This document shows, piece by piece, positions 1-10,229 of a DNA stretch of 64,000 nucleotides; position 1 is the first letter of the stretch, and every line of letters begins with the position of its first letter. The notes beneath the pieces are model-generated. The model was not told the origin of the DNA. It did not search any database and was given only the letters and a program-made list of their open reading frames with translations. A program made the translations under genes and the position numbers. The stretch is from Thuidium tamariscinum. Its lineage: Eukaryota; Streptophyta; Bryopsida; Hypnales; Thuidiaceae. The DNA lies in assembly GCA_947034885.2 (NCBI GenBank), contig OX344758.2, forward strand, positions 7,256,501 to 7,320,500, written 5' to 3'.

Positions 1-1954
1 CCACCGCCGCACGTGGATCCCCCAAATATACAAGAAGTGTCTTCCCCAGGCCTACATCACTATAAGGGATGCCAAAATCTTCACCTAGAAAGTTTATATA
101 ATTTTTTGGGGGAACTAAAATTGTGGAAAATTATGGATTCTTTTTTATTTTATAGTTGTACACAAGGAAAATTTTCCACTCAACATACCCACACTTCAAA
201 TATGCTCAATTGCCAATATGCTCAATTGCTTAAGAAGGTAGAAATGACATTAGAAGGTATTTCAAACCTCTAAAAGACTATAAGTTCGAAGAAGTCCTAT
301 AGATATGTTGGAAATGCTACCATGTAAGCAATATAACATGGTTGAGAGACTACTATGTCAAATTATATTTATATTTATTTGTAATTAATTATTTATTTAT
401 TTAGTTAGTTTCTTTAAATAAAATTTTAATTTTTTTAAACTTTCTAAAAAAATTTAGACCAATAGTGATTGGTATGCAATACAAGGAACAATTTTGAGGT
501 ACAACCTCAAAACAATCTTTTAGAGGCTTTAAATTCCCTCACATGGGTGGTTCTTTTAGTACAATTCCAATGAATTGGTATATGAATAGTAGCATTTTAA
601 GATTGTTCTATGGAGGTTTAAATATTTTTTAATAAATAAATTTGTTGAAAATGCTACTAAATATCATATGAAAACTAGATGTGCAATAGTAACACATATT
701 TATTTTGAGTAGAGATATTTGTAAATATTGACTTGTTTCATTGGATGTAGTATCAAAAGCAATCTTTGAAAGTCATAAAGGCCTTTAACTAATCAATAAA
801 TGTGGATGAAACAAACAAAATATGAATGGTGTCTCATTTGTTCATTCAATGTCGAGTAATATTCTTTGAAATAATTTAGAAGTTTTATCCATTGCAAGAA
901 GTAGGTCATCTTGGTCATCTTCAATAAAAAAAAATTGTAAATTAGCTTTGTGCTCAAAAAGCTATGACTGATGACAATTCCATTACTTCAATATGACACC
1001 AAATACAACAAACTTTTTTGCAATCACCCCTTAGTAAAGTCAAAAGCACCAAGCTAACTATGATTAGCATGTCAACCTATTTCAATTTTGTAATTTTCTT
1101 GAATAAATCAATTCAATTTTTCCATGAAGTAGGGGATTCTTATAGAACAATCCTTGGGGCTATCCACATACTCTTTGATGTATAATAGATGTTGGTTCCA
1201 ATGCCAAATTAATTGTATGCATGATCAATCTTGTCTTTTAAGGTAATAGGTGCAAGAAGCATCATTTCACCACATGAATTGAAATTGTAATAAATTGAAA
1301 TAGTCCATGAAATCAATTCTAAGTGAAACAAGAATGAAATTGATACTAAACACTAGAAGTTGCATGATTTTTAGAATGTTCGACATTTAAGGTAGACACA
1401 CCCCTTTCTCTCCATTTAAGCTCCCTTCCCTTAAGCACCACATGTATACATCTTCTTCCTAGAATGTACTCCAATAGTGCATGATGATTGAATTGGGTTC
1501 AAGAATGGAAATGAGTGTATCTACCTTAGCTATACTTTTTGTAAGTGAAAGATAATAGATTGGAATCTTGGTTCAAAAGTAGTGCATTAACTTATGGCAT
1601 AATTTTGTAAATGGGCCATGATTTATCTCTAAAGTGATCTTCTTGTATTTAAATAGTATACAATATGGATTTTAGGAAGTGACCTTTACTAATTGAAAAT
1701 AGAATATTCATTATACTAATTGAGAACACATTCATTATTCTACTTATTGAAAACACCGTGACATCATTTGTCACTTCTTATTTGTTTATAATTTTTCTCG
1801 TGTGCTCTACTATCCTTTCTCATTTCATTCAATTCAAGGCTAACTTCATGATCTTCATCCCCTACATCTTTGCATTCTATTTGGATGTCATATGTATATA
1901 AGCCTATTGAACTTTGATTGGATATTACGTCTTCTATTTTGCATTAATTGAACT
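1..1954. other. AT-rich spacer
   Basis: No gene, RNA or clear element boundary seen. A chance 86-codon frame at 13-273 has no support. Confidence 0.5.
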
Positions 1955-2240
1955 TAGGTAGGAGGTTCTAAAAGTGCACAAGCTCCAAAACGGCCCACTT
2001 TTCAAATGTATACAAGTTTTACATGTTTCTTTTTGTAGCCTTCAATAATGTGCCAAGAGTGTACATTTTAGGAAGTGGGTGATTTTAGGGCCTTGTGCCA
2101 TGTTGACTTCAAAATTTCATAACTAGTTCCATAGATAAACAACTTCAATTAGATGCTATTTCCACTTACCTTTTAGGTGAATTTTAATGAAAAACATTTC
2201 AAGAAGCTTCACCTCCCAAAAATTCAGTTTCAACTTTGAA
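1955..2240. mobile_element. Diverged copy of the TA-flanked MITE family
   Basis: Shares GGTTCTAAAA near the left, TACATGTTTCTTTTTGTAGCC, TGTACATTTTAGGAAGTGGG and TTGACTTCAAAATTTCATAAC with the 6-kb copy. The ends are worn. Confidence 0.45.
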
Positions 2241-2309
2241 CCTAAATGTGCTTCGATGTCCAATTTCTAATCTATGTACAAAATGAAAATCAAATCTCTT
2301 TTTCATTAC

Positions 2310-3640
2310 AATATGGATGAAATTCATCCTAAGTTTTAGAGATACTTTATAAAGTTGTCATATCTAAGGGTTGGATTTGATATTACTAGAATACACATTT
2401 TTCTAAAATTACAAATATTGAAGTATATCAAGTGGTTGACAAAGCCAAAATTGCATTGATTGTAGTTCAAACTTGAAATTGTAAAAATGAGGTTGTAGAA
2501 TTAACCCCTAAATGCCCAAGCCTTTTCAAGTGTGTTTTGACTATGAATAAAGTGCATGGACTTGTAGTCATCCCTAGTGAAGCAAATTGATTTTTTTTCA
2601 AAATCTAACCGCATAGATGTTTAAAGAGCTTGTTTATTAGTAAGTACACAAATTTTGAGTACAAAATTGCATTGGAGTTGTGAGATTATAACGAGAGAAG
2701 AGTGCATTTTCTACATTTAGTATGCTGCCTTTTCCCACAATGTTTCTCAAATTTGCATATAAATTTTTTTGGGGATTTGAGGTGACATGAACAACTACAA
2801 AAAGTGTTAGCACACTAAAATGCACTTCTAAAAAACTTAATTTCACATGAAAAGCTATTAAATTCATTACACAATCCACCTTGCAATTGTTGAAATGCAA
2901 TTATTTTCATAAGTAGAAATTGAAAAAAACTCCAAATCAATAGTTATATGTTTAAATTTTCAATGGTGAATATCATGAAAATACTTTCCTCTTTCCATTG
3001 GGACCATTTTCAAAGCAAATGGATATGTACAATTTTTTAGATCTCAAATTAAGTGAAATTGCATAAAGCTAGGAAATGAAGTAAAATTGACAAGCTTTAC
3101 ACTTCATTTTTAGTACATGTATGCCTTTGAAGACCTCTCAATAATCAAATATGTACTTTTTTCAGTGAAAAATGAAAGTTTTCAATAGTTAACCCTTAAA
3201 ACTGCCCGAATTTTTTTTTTAAATGGGCATAGGAATTTAACTGCCCATTCAGAAATGAGCCTGAAATTTCAGATCGACCATATATGGTCGATGGGGCAAT
3301 TAGGGGTTAAAGAACACAAAAATTCCAAAAAATCACCATGCCAAGAGAGTCTCATTTCAAATCCATTTCAACAAAATTAACTCAAAAAATCTATATATTT
3401 TGCTTGTAATTGAATTTAGAAGGAATTTTTAAATTTTCCTTTAAACTTTATAGAAAATATTGGTGTTAGCATTGGTGAATCCAGTTGTATGGATAGAATC
3501 TAAAACTTAAACTCTACAATTTTTATTATCATTTTTATTCCAAAATTTTCTTCCAAATAGTATTTTATGATGTTTTTTCTAAAGTTGTGAATTTAGGAGA
3601 TTAGACTTGGAGCTTAGGTGTTAAATGAGTTGAATTTATG
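2310..3640. repeat. Dispersed AT-rich repeat, interrupted by a TTAA element
   Basis: The parts on either side of 2501-3310 are colinear with the uninterrupted copy at 62880-63420. Shared phrases include TTTTTCTAAAATTACAAAT, AGTTCAAACTTGAAATTG, AAAAATTCCAAAAAATCAC and GAATTTAGAAGGAATTTT. The class is unknown. Confidence 0.75.
2501..3310. mobile_element. TTAA-flanked piggyBac-like non-autonomous element (810 bp)
   Basis: The left end is TTAACCCCTAAATGCCC and the right end is GGGGCAATTAGGGGTTAA, giving inverted ends CCCCTAA(A/T)TGCCC and a TTAA target duplication. A paralogous empty site supports both boundaries. No transposase frame. A second inner end-like motif (TTAACCCTTAAAACTGCCC) lies near 3190. 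TTAA targets with CC-starting ends are the hallmark of piggyBac; Sola-type elements are the alternative. Confidence 0.7.
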
Positions 3641-3698
3641 GACCTCCTATTTTAAATCCATGTGTAACTTAGGATTTGATTAGAAGAGCATAATCATG

Positions 3699-4342
3699 TT
3701 AACCCCTAAATGCCCAAGGCTTTTTTGAACTTCTTGGAATTTGCTCTAAATTGAACTAAAAGCCAAAATTTTCATAAACTTTATCAATTTTTTTGGAAAG
3801 GTAACCATACAAATTCAAACTAAACATGTTAGAGATCACTTAAGAAAACACACAACAATATACTTATGAATTGAAAGAGGTTATAATGTTTGATTATGAG
3901 GGTGTCAAAATTGCAAAAGTGACTTGAAGTCTTTTGATCTTCTTTTCACTCATCAAATCTGAAAAGTTGGTCACCAAAAGAATATGAAGTTAAAGGGCCT
4001 AATATGCATAACCATGATCAATTTATGGCTTCTCAAAATTACCTATACAATTTTTTAAATGAATTTCTAAAGTGTTTTTTCCTCCAAGATTCAATATATT
4101 TGAAGCTCATTTCCAAGAGCCCTCAACACTATGGAAAGTCAAGATTGCAATGGACACCCTTACACAAAATCTTGTATAGAAAAATCATAATCAATCATTT
4201 TCAAAATTGGATTTTGATGCTAAAACCACAGTTCAAAAGAAGTTTCATAACATATAAAATCCCAAAAATAACAGTTTGGTTAGGTTTTATTTAACTTCAA
4301 AGTTTTGCAAAGACTGGATTTGGGTGCCTTGGGTATTTAGGT
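3699..4342. mobile_element. TTAA-family element, right end decayed
   Basis: Starts TTAACCCCTAAATGCCCAAG and ends near TGCCTTGGGTATTTAGGTTA, a worn version of the expected end. The interior is colinear with 5345-5996 and with the inverted copy at 12278-12986 (for example ACATGTTAGAGATCAC and ATAATGTTTGAT). A 96-codon frame at 4004-4294 is a chance frame in the repeat. Confidence 0.6.
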
Positions 4343-4369
4343 TATAGTAGAGGTACCTATTGTTGACCC

Positions 4370-4715
4370 CTTTGTCCATTAACAACAAATAGGGTATCCT
4401 ATTTCAAAGAAGATTGGAATAGATTTCCGTTTTCTCCTTAGAATGTGTGTCTTTGTACTTTTCCAAGGTTTGGAATAAGTTAATGACACATAAGTGAGCA
4501 TAAATGTAGGAAGTAATTAGTGGGAAAGTATTCTTCAATGATTGAAATTGGATGACTCTAGATGTTGGTTATAGGTCAAGCCCAACTTTTGCCTTCCAAA
4601 ATTCATAATAATTTCAATTCAATAGATAAAATTACAAATTTTTTGTAATCCCCATTATTTCTGACAATGCATCTCTGAAAATATTTACTTTGCCTTGCAC
4701 TACACTGGAGTATAT
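4370..4715. repeat. Dispersed repeat, copy at 4.4-4.7 kb
   Basis: Matches 7085-7395 in order: TTTGCCTTCCAAAATTCATA, TAATTTCAATTCA, ATAAAATTAC, CCCCATTATTTCT, ATGCATCTCTGAAAATATTT. A fragment of the same family lies at 60330-60440. Confidence 0.55.
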
Positions 4716-4719
4716 TCGA

Positions 4720-5340
4720 ATGTGCTTATTTTATCGGTTATCGGTACTTCTACTAGAAGAGGACCGACTTGTTCCCTGGCAACGGTAGCGACAACCCAAG
4801 TGCTTAGGGCCAGCTTCCATGTGAGCCGGGCCGGTAGAAGTTTCCCGGGAGAGCTACAGTGACAAGTGAGCGATACACTTCTATGTGAACCCGGTGGCTG
4901 GGGAGATGTCGAGTAAGAAGAGCACACGTGACGATTCCCTAAAGTTCGATCGCTCTCCACCAATCCTGTCTTCCACCGATATCGGTGAAGCTGCTGCTCC
5001 TGCTTCTCCGCTCACCGAGGCCGGCAAGAGAATCGGCAGCTCCTGCTTGTCGTCTTGCAGCTTTCTTACCGACCCGGCTCGCATGGAAGCTGGCCCTTAC
5101 TGGTGCTGCGTCTCTTTCATGGCCGGTAATATCTTTTCCATGATGGTCCTCGATTATCGAGCAGAATGCCATTTGCATCTCTTTCACGGCCGGTTATCTT
5201 TCCCACGTTGGTTCCACGATTGTACAGAAATAGCTTTGTTTGTCTTTCACGGCCGGTGAGGCGGTTTCACTCTCTTTCCAAGGTCGTTCCGGCACCATTG
5301 TTAGTACAGTTCAGTCAGACCGGCTTCCCAGTCTAATTTT
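4720..5340. other. GC-rich island of unknown origin between two TTAA elements
   Basis: Far GC-richer than the flanks. A plus-strand frame of 124 codons (4885-5259) has no recognisable domain. Its last third comes from three tandem units starting near 5111, 5178 and 5241, each with TCTTTCACGGCCGGT. The island could be a captured gene fragment, an old exon or a GC-rich transposon body. Confidence 0.4.
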
Positions 5341-5344
5341 GCCA

Positions 5345-5996
5345 TTAACCCCAAAATGACCCTAGAATTTCCTGGGCTTCTAGAAATTTGCTCTAATTAA
5401 ACAAAAAGTCAACATTTTAATAAGTTGTATCAATTTTTTTTAAATTGTAACCGTATAAAATCAAACTAGACATGTTAGAGATCACATTAGAAAAACAACA
5501 ACAACAATATCTCTTACGGATTGAAAGATTATAATGTTTGATCATGAGGGTGTTAAAATTGTGAAAGTGATTTGAAGTCTTTTAATCCTTTTTTCACATG
5601 TTGAATCTAAAAAGTTGGTCACCAAAAATTATGATGTTAAAGATCATAACATGCATAACCCCAATCAATTCATAGCTTGTCAAAATCTACTCTACATTTT
5701 TTTTAAATGAGTTTCTAATAAGATTTTTTCTCAAAGATCTAGTGTATTTGAGGCTCATTCTCAAGAGCCCTCAACACTACAAAAGTCAAGATTGCACTAG
5801 ACACCGGTGCACAAAATCTTAAATAGAAAAATCACATTTGCACATTTTCAAAATCGGATTTTTGAAGCTAAAACTTAACTTCAAAAATATAATTTCAAAA
5901 ATATAAACTACTAAAAATAATAATTTGGTAAGATTTTATTTAACTTCAAAAATTGGCCGAGGACACATTCTGTCCTCAGGGTCACTTTGGGGTTAA
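5345..5996. mobile_element. TTAA-flanked piggyBac-like element (652 bp), clean termini
   Basis: The left end is TTAACCCCAAAATGACCCT and the right end is AGGGTCACTTTGGGGTTAA, 15-bp inverted ends with one mismatch, flanked by TTAA. A short hairpin GAGGACACATTCTGTCCTC lies just inside the right end. The interior is shared with 3699-4342. Confidence 0.7.
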
Positions 5997-6645
5997 GGGA
6001 GGAGGTCCATAAACCGATCACCCAAGGGCTGGAACAGAATTCAAACATCTTGAAATATTTTTCAATGAATTTTCCTTGAAAGACAGCTTGAATATAGGAG
6101 GAGGCTCTTGAATGGAGCGGGTTCTAAAATGGTGCCCTATCTTAAATGTACAGTACTTGTACATGTTGCATTTTCATAGCCTTCAGCAGTGTACTGGCAG
6201 TGTACATTTTAGCTAGGGCACCATTTTAGAGCCCTATGCCCTTTCAACTTCAGAATTTTTTAACTAATTTTAGAGAGCTCCAAAAAATATGAAACGACTT
6301 GGGTTAGATGCCTATTCAAGCTGTCTTTCAAGGAAAATTCTCTGGAAAATATTTCAAGATGTTTGACCTGCCCAAAATTCTGTTCTAGCCCTTAGATGGT
6401 CAGTTTCTGGACCTCCTCCCATAGGCATCGAACTCAAGTTGTTTCATATTTTTTGGAGCTCTGTAGAATTAGTTATGGATTTCTGAAGTCAATATGGCAT
6501 AGGGCTCCAAAACCGCCTATGCCACCTCTTCAAATGTTCATGGGTTGTACATTACTGTAAAGATAAAAAAGCATCATGTACCAGAAATATACATTTAAGA
6601 AGGTGAGCGGTTTTCGAGCTTGAGCGGTTTTCGAGCCTCCTCCCT
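5994..6645. mobile_element. Composite TA-flanked inverted-repeat element
   Basis: Starts TAAGGGAGGAGGTCC and ends GAGCCTCCTCCCTTA. Inside, 5996-6099 pairs with 6318-6423 as long inverted arms around a body that matches 56278-56608 in reverse (ACCATTTTAGA, TGTACATTTTAGCTAGGGC). A second partial copy, 6430-6645, continues the chain. This is likely nested insertion or rearrangement within one family. Confidence 0.6.
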
Positions 6646-6647
6646 TA

Positions 6648-7080
6648 GGGGTAGTCATAGCTCTTCTAAGAACTGGTTTTTTGTGAAGTCGGAGAAATCA
6701 ACGAGGCAAAAGTGCAGCCAATCAAGAGCCATTCCATGTGAAGGAGCCGTGACCCCCCTTTCTGCTATTCACAACGATTCCCCAAGAATTTCTGGCTTGC
6801 ACAGCTGGGTTGGGAACTCCGATACTTGCACCAAGTTGAGGGCTTCAAGAAATTCCGTGAGAAATTTTTCAAAAACGTTGTTTCTTCACCCACGAAGGAG
6901 AAGAAATGGCACTCCGATTTCTCTGAGAATTTCACGTCCGCCTTTCGCTCCTGGTGCACCACATACTCTTTTTCATGGAATTCTAAGGACTTTGGAAGTG
7001 CTATGACAACCCCATTGATATAAGGTAGGACCACCCATGAACAATCGGCATCCCATAACCAACTTGTTGATGAATGTATT
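6648..7080. other. Complex, GC-richer stretch without an assignable gene
   Basis: Follows the composite inverted-repeat element. A 128-codon frame (6620-7006) and others overlap on both strands, but none shows a family motif or consistent splice sites. It may be a gene fragment. Confidence 0.3.
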
Positions 7081-7084
7081 TCCA

Positions 7085-7395
7085 ACCAAGGCTAGAGTGT
7101 CTTTTTTTCTCCTTTTCAAAGTTGGGACTAAAAGTTCATGGCACATGTCTTAAATTAATGTGCAAGAAAATAGGAAAGAGTGAGTAAAAAAGTGTTTTTT
7201 TGCGTGATTAGAATTAGAAGAGTCTAATGATTAGCAATGAGTTTGGTGTGCCTTTTGCCTTATAAATTTATAGTAATTTCAATTCATGTGATAAAATTAC
7301 CGAAGTTTTGGCAATTCCCATCATTTCTATCATTGCACCTCTAAAAATATTTGCTTTTGCTTTACATTACACTAGATCATGTTTACAATACCTTA
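7085..7395. repeat. Dispersed repeat, copy at 7.1-7.4 kb
   Basis: Partner of 4370-4715. Ends in TTGCACCTCTAAAAATATTTG and CATTACACTAG. Non-coding. Confidence 0.55.
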
Positions 7396-7676
7396 AATGA
7401 TTGGTTATAGATGGTTCTACCTTATTGCTAGAATCTTATTACTTCCTTAGACTTGAAATAAATCCAGGGTTTTAAAATATACTTGTCTCAAATAAAATGC
7501 GAACTTGGCTCTACAACTTTTTTTTTGAACAACTAGGCAAAACCCATTGAATTAAAACAAAAGAGAAAAAGCAACTACCAAGTCAAAGCTGGTCAATGAA
7601 GAGGAAACTCTCCACAACTTGGTGGACAACAACTGGGGCTAGTTTGAACATCCTAATGCAAAAGATTTTGTACATG

Positions 7677-7895
7677 CAGTAGAAGAAATCCCTGCTAATT
7701 TGAACAAAACATGTCAGGTAGATTGTGCTGAGACTGCGTTGCTGAAAACGCAAAAAAAATACAAAAGAACACAAAAAAACGTGTTTTCTATGTTTTTCTA
7801 CATTTTTTTTGCGTTTTCAACAACATAGTCTCAACACAATCTACCTGGCGTGTTTTGTTCAAATTAACAGGGATTTCTGCATTTTTCTTCTAGTG
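7677..7895. mobile_element. CACTA-type MITE (219 bp)
   Basis: Ends are CAGTAGAAGAAAT (first base block worn) and TTTTTCTTCTAGTG, with ATG repeated on both sides. A long internal inverted repeat is present (CAGGTAGATTGTGCTGAGAC against its mirror). Confidence 0.65.
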
Positions 7896-9300
7896 ATGTT
7901 TCACTTCAAAGACTTGATAGCAATTCAATCCATGTAAAGGGAATCAAAATGCAAACTCTAGCCAACAAATGGCAAAGAATTGGCAAGTGAAAACTACACA
8001 AAAACTACTACTAACGAATCTCTTCTTGAGAATTTCTTGAAGCTGGATTACAAGACATTGTCGGAATTGAATATAAAAGACATTAATGAACATCACTTTA
8101 CCAACATTGCTCAAAAAATGATCAAAATTAATACCAAATGAATGAAGCAATTCCAAAAAGGGCAAAAATTTATCACCTTTGATGCTTGTTTTCAATATGT
8201 GCAACTTTTGAATTTATTTCAAGATGGAGGGAGTACTTCACTGTGCACTAGTTAATTTTTTGTAACCCTTAAAGGTCATGGCCCCTATGACCAAGGTAGT
8301 CACCAAAATGCTTCAATTGTTGAACCAAGAAGAGCATTTTTTTCCATAATTAACAATGAAGTCATCCATTGGACACTTGGGGTCCTCAATGTCCTTCACA
8401 AGTGAAAATCCCTAAAAGACACATCCTTGACTTCTTGATTTCAAACCTTAGATCCCACCACTTTGTTTTCTATTACTTTGCAACTACATATGATTGAAAA
8501 AAATTTATATTTATTTTTTAAAGATGGAATCATATGTTTGCTACAAGTAAAAGAGTCTTCAATTTTAAAAAAAATTGTAAGTATTTTGGATTTTTTAGAA
8601 GGAAAAAAAATTCAAATAAAATATATATTATATTTGAAAAAATTAATAAATTTCATTACTGATGTATATTATAGTATATAACATCATACCATATAAACCA
8701 AAGTTATTGTATTTTTCTAAAATTAGAAAACCAACAATGTACCATGATTACAAGGCCAAAAGTTCATGTGGCTATAAAATATTGAAATTCAGAGAAATTT
8801 TCAAAATTTCCAATTGGAGTAGAAACTACACTTTATAATTTTTGTATCCTTACTTGGACTCAAATTCAAAAAACATCTTTCTCATGTTTAAAGATTGCAT
8901 CATGAGTAAATAGCAAGAAATGATTAGTATACATTATAAAGGTGATCCTTGGATTAGGCATCAATCTTTTTCTTTAGAAAGTCAATAATACCATAACAAC
9001 GGAATTTGCAAGACTTTTCATTGAAATGTACTCAAGCAACTTCCAAAAAAACTCTTGGATGATGAAAAATAATTTTCTTTCTTTCCTACACACTTACATT
9101 AAATCATGTAACAGACAAAAAAAAACCACATCTATAATGTCCTTCAAGGCTTAACATGAAAGACAACTTGAAATAAAACCAAATGACATTGCGAAGTACT
9201 CCTAAAACTTCAACGCCATAACACCGATGCATATTGGCCTGAAAGTGTCCTAGTAGATGATAAAAAATCATTTCATGTAAGACAAATGCATGTGTTCATC
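7896..9300. other. AT-rich spacer
   Basis: Nothing recognisable. Short frames on both strands have spacer-like composition. Confidence 0.5.
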
Positions 9301-9304
9301 TTTA

Positions 9305-9755
9305 GAGCATTCCCACAAGGACATGGCCAGAGCCTCAAACTCGGTATTTGGCCGTGTGGAGTCAAAGAAACTTCCCCACGGCACGCAAGAAGAGGGTCAG
9401 AATATGTGCGAGCCCGGCCAAAATTGAAGAAGAGACGATCAAATGGTGAACACTGGCCGTCGCTCTCCACACGATTTGGCACAATTCTCAAGCTCCGAAT
9501 CCATTAATCCAACACAATTCTCCCCAAAGATATACTTGTATATTCAAAAAGTGAATGGGGCCCGGACTTCATTGATGGGAGGATACTTGAATTCGGGGGG
9601 AGATTTTTTTGTGTTGCAATAAAATAAGGAAAAGTGACTGGACCGAGTCTTCCCATTCTGTGTTGCCCATGGGGCTTTTTCTCGAGACACGGCCTGGGGT
9701 CTCTGAATGAGAGCTAAAATGCTCATACTGCGTCCCCCAAGTGGTGGGGATGCTC
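9305..9755. mobile_element. Harbinger-like non-autonomous element (451 bp), GC-richer than surroundings
   Basis: Ends are GAGCATTCCCAC and GTGGGGATGCTC with TTA directly repeated on each side, matching the TWA targets of PIF/Harbinger elements. Short frames on both strands inside it are not convincing genes. Confidence 0.65.
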
Positions 9756-9762
9756 TTAGAAC

Positions 9763-9908
9763 TTTGTGGTAAAAGAGAATGTCTTGTGCAATAGTTTGAC
9801 CTCTAGTCAGTGCTTATATTTTCATTTTTAAGGAGTTTGTGGTAAAAGAGAATGTCTTGCACAATAGTTTGACCTCTAGTCAGTGCCTATGTTTTTCATT
9901 TTTAAGCA
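9763..9908 (+). repeat. Tandem 73-bp duplication
   Basis: Two adjacent, nearly identical units starting TTTGTGGTAAAAGAGAATG at 9763 and 9836, directly beside the Harbinger-like element. Confidence 0.85.
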
Positions 9909-10229
9909 AAATGATTCCCACCGTACTGTACCCAAAAGGATGATGTCCTTGGTGACCAGACCAGCACTCCAAGGTCAATAAAAAATAAAATCATCTGGGA
10001 TACACAAAAAGTTTTGGAAAGCCATCAGTCATCTTTACTTCTTTCTGGCTGGAAATGTTGAGTCCAATGGATATCATGACCCCCCAAAACATTCATTTGT
10101 GTCAAAAAAACAAACAAACAGTATCTTCAGTTGTGACCTTCAACAATTAAGTAAAACATGGCCCAGTTGTACTTTTGACACTTGGTAACACATCCAGAAG
10201 ATATCTTCCACCCAAAAAGCCATCAGTTA

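Noticed and set aside
4004-4294. 96-codon plus-strand frame
   Set aside because: It lies wholly in the interior of a TTAA-family element, has spacer-like composition, and its counterpart is not open in the other copies.
6620-7006. 128-codon frame with basic, Ser-rich product
   Set aside because: Its start lies in a MITE end, other frames on both strands are also open, and no domain or splice pattern supports it. Kept only as an unassigned complex stretch.
9286-9507. Overlapping frames of about 72 codons on both strands
   Set aside because: Inside a Harbinger-like element with clean ends and TTA duplications. The open frames follow from its higher GC.
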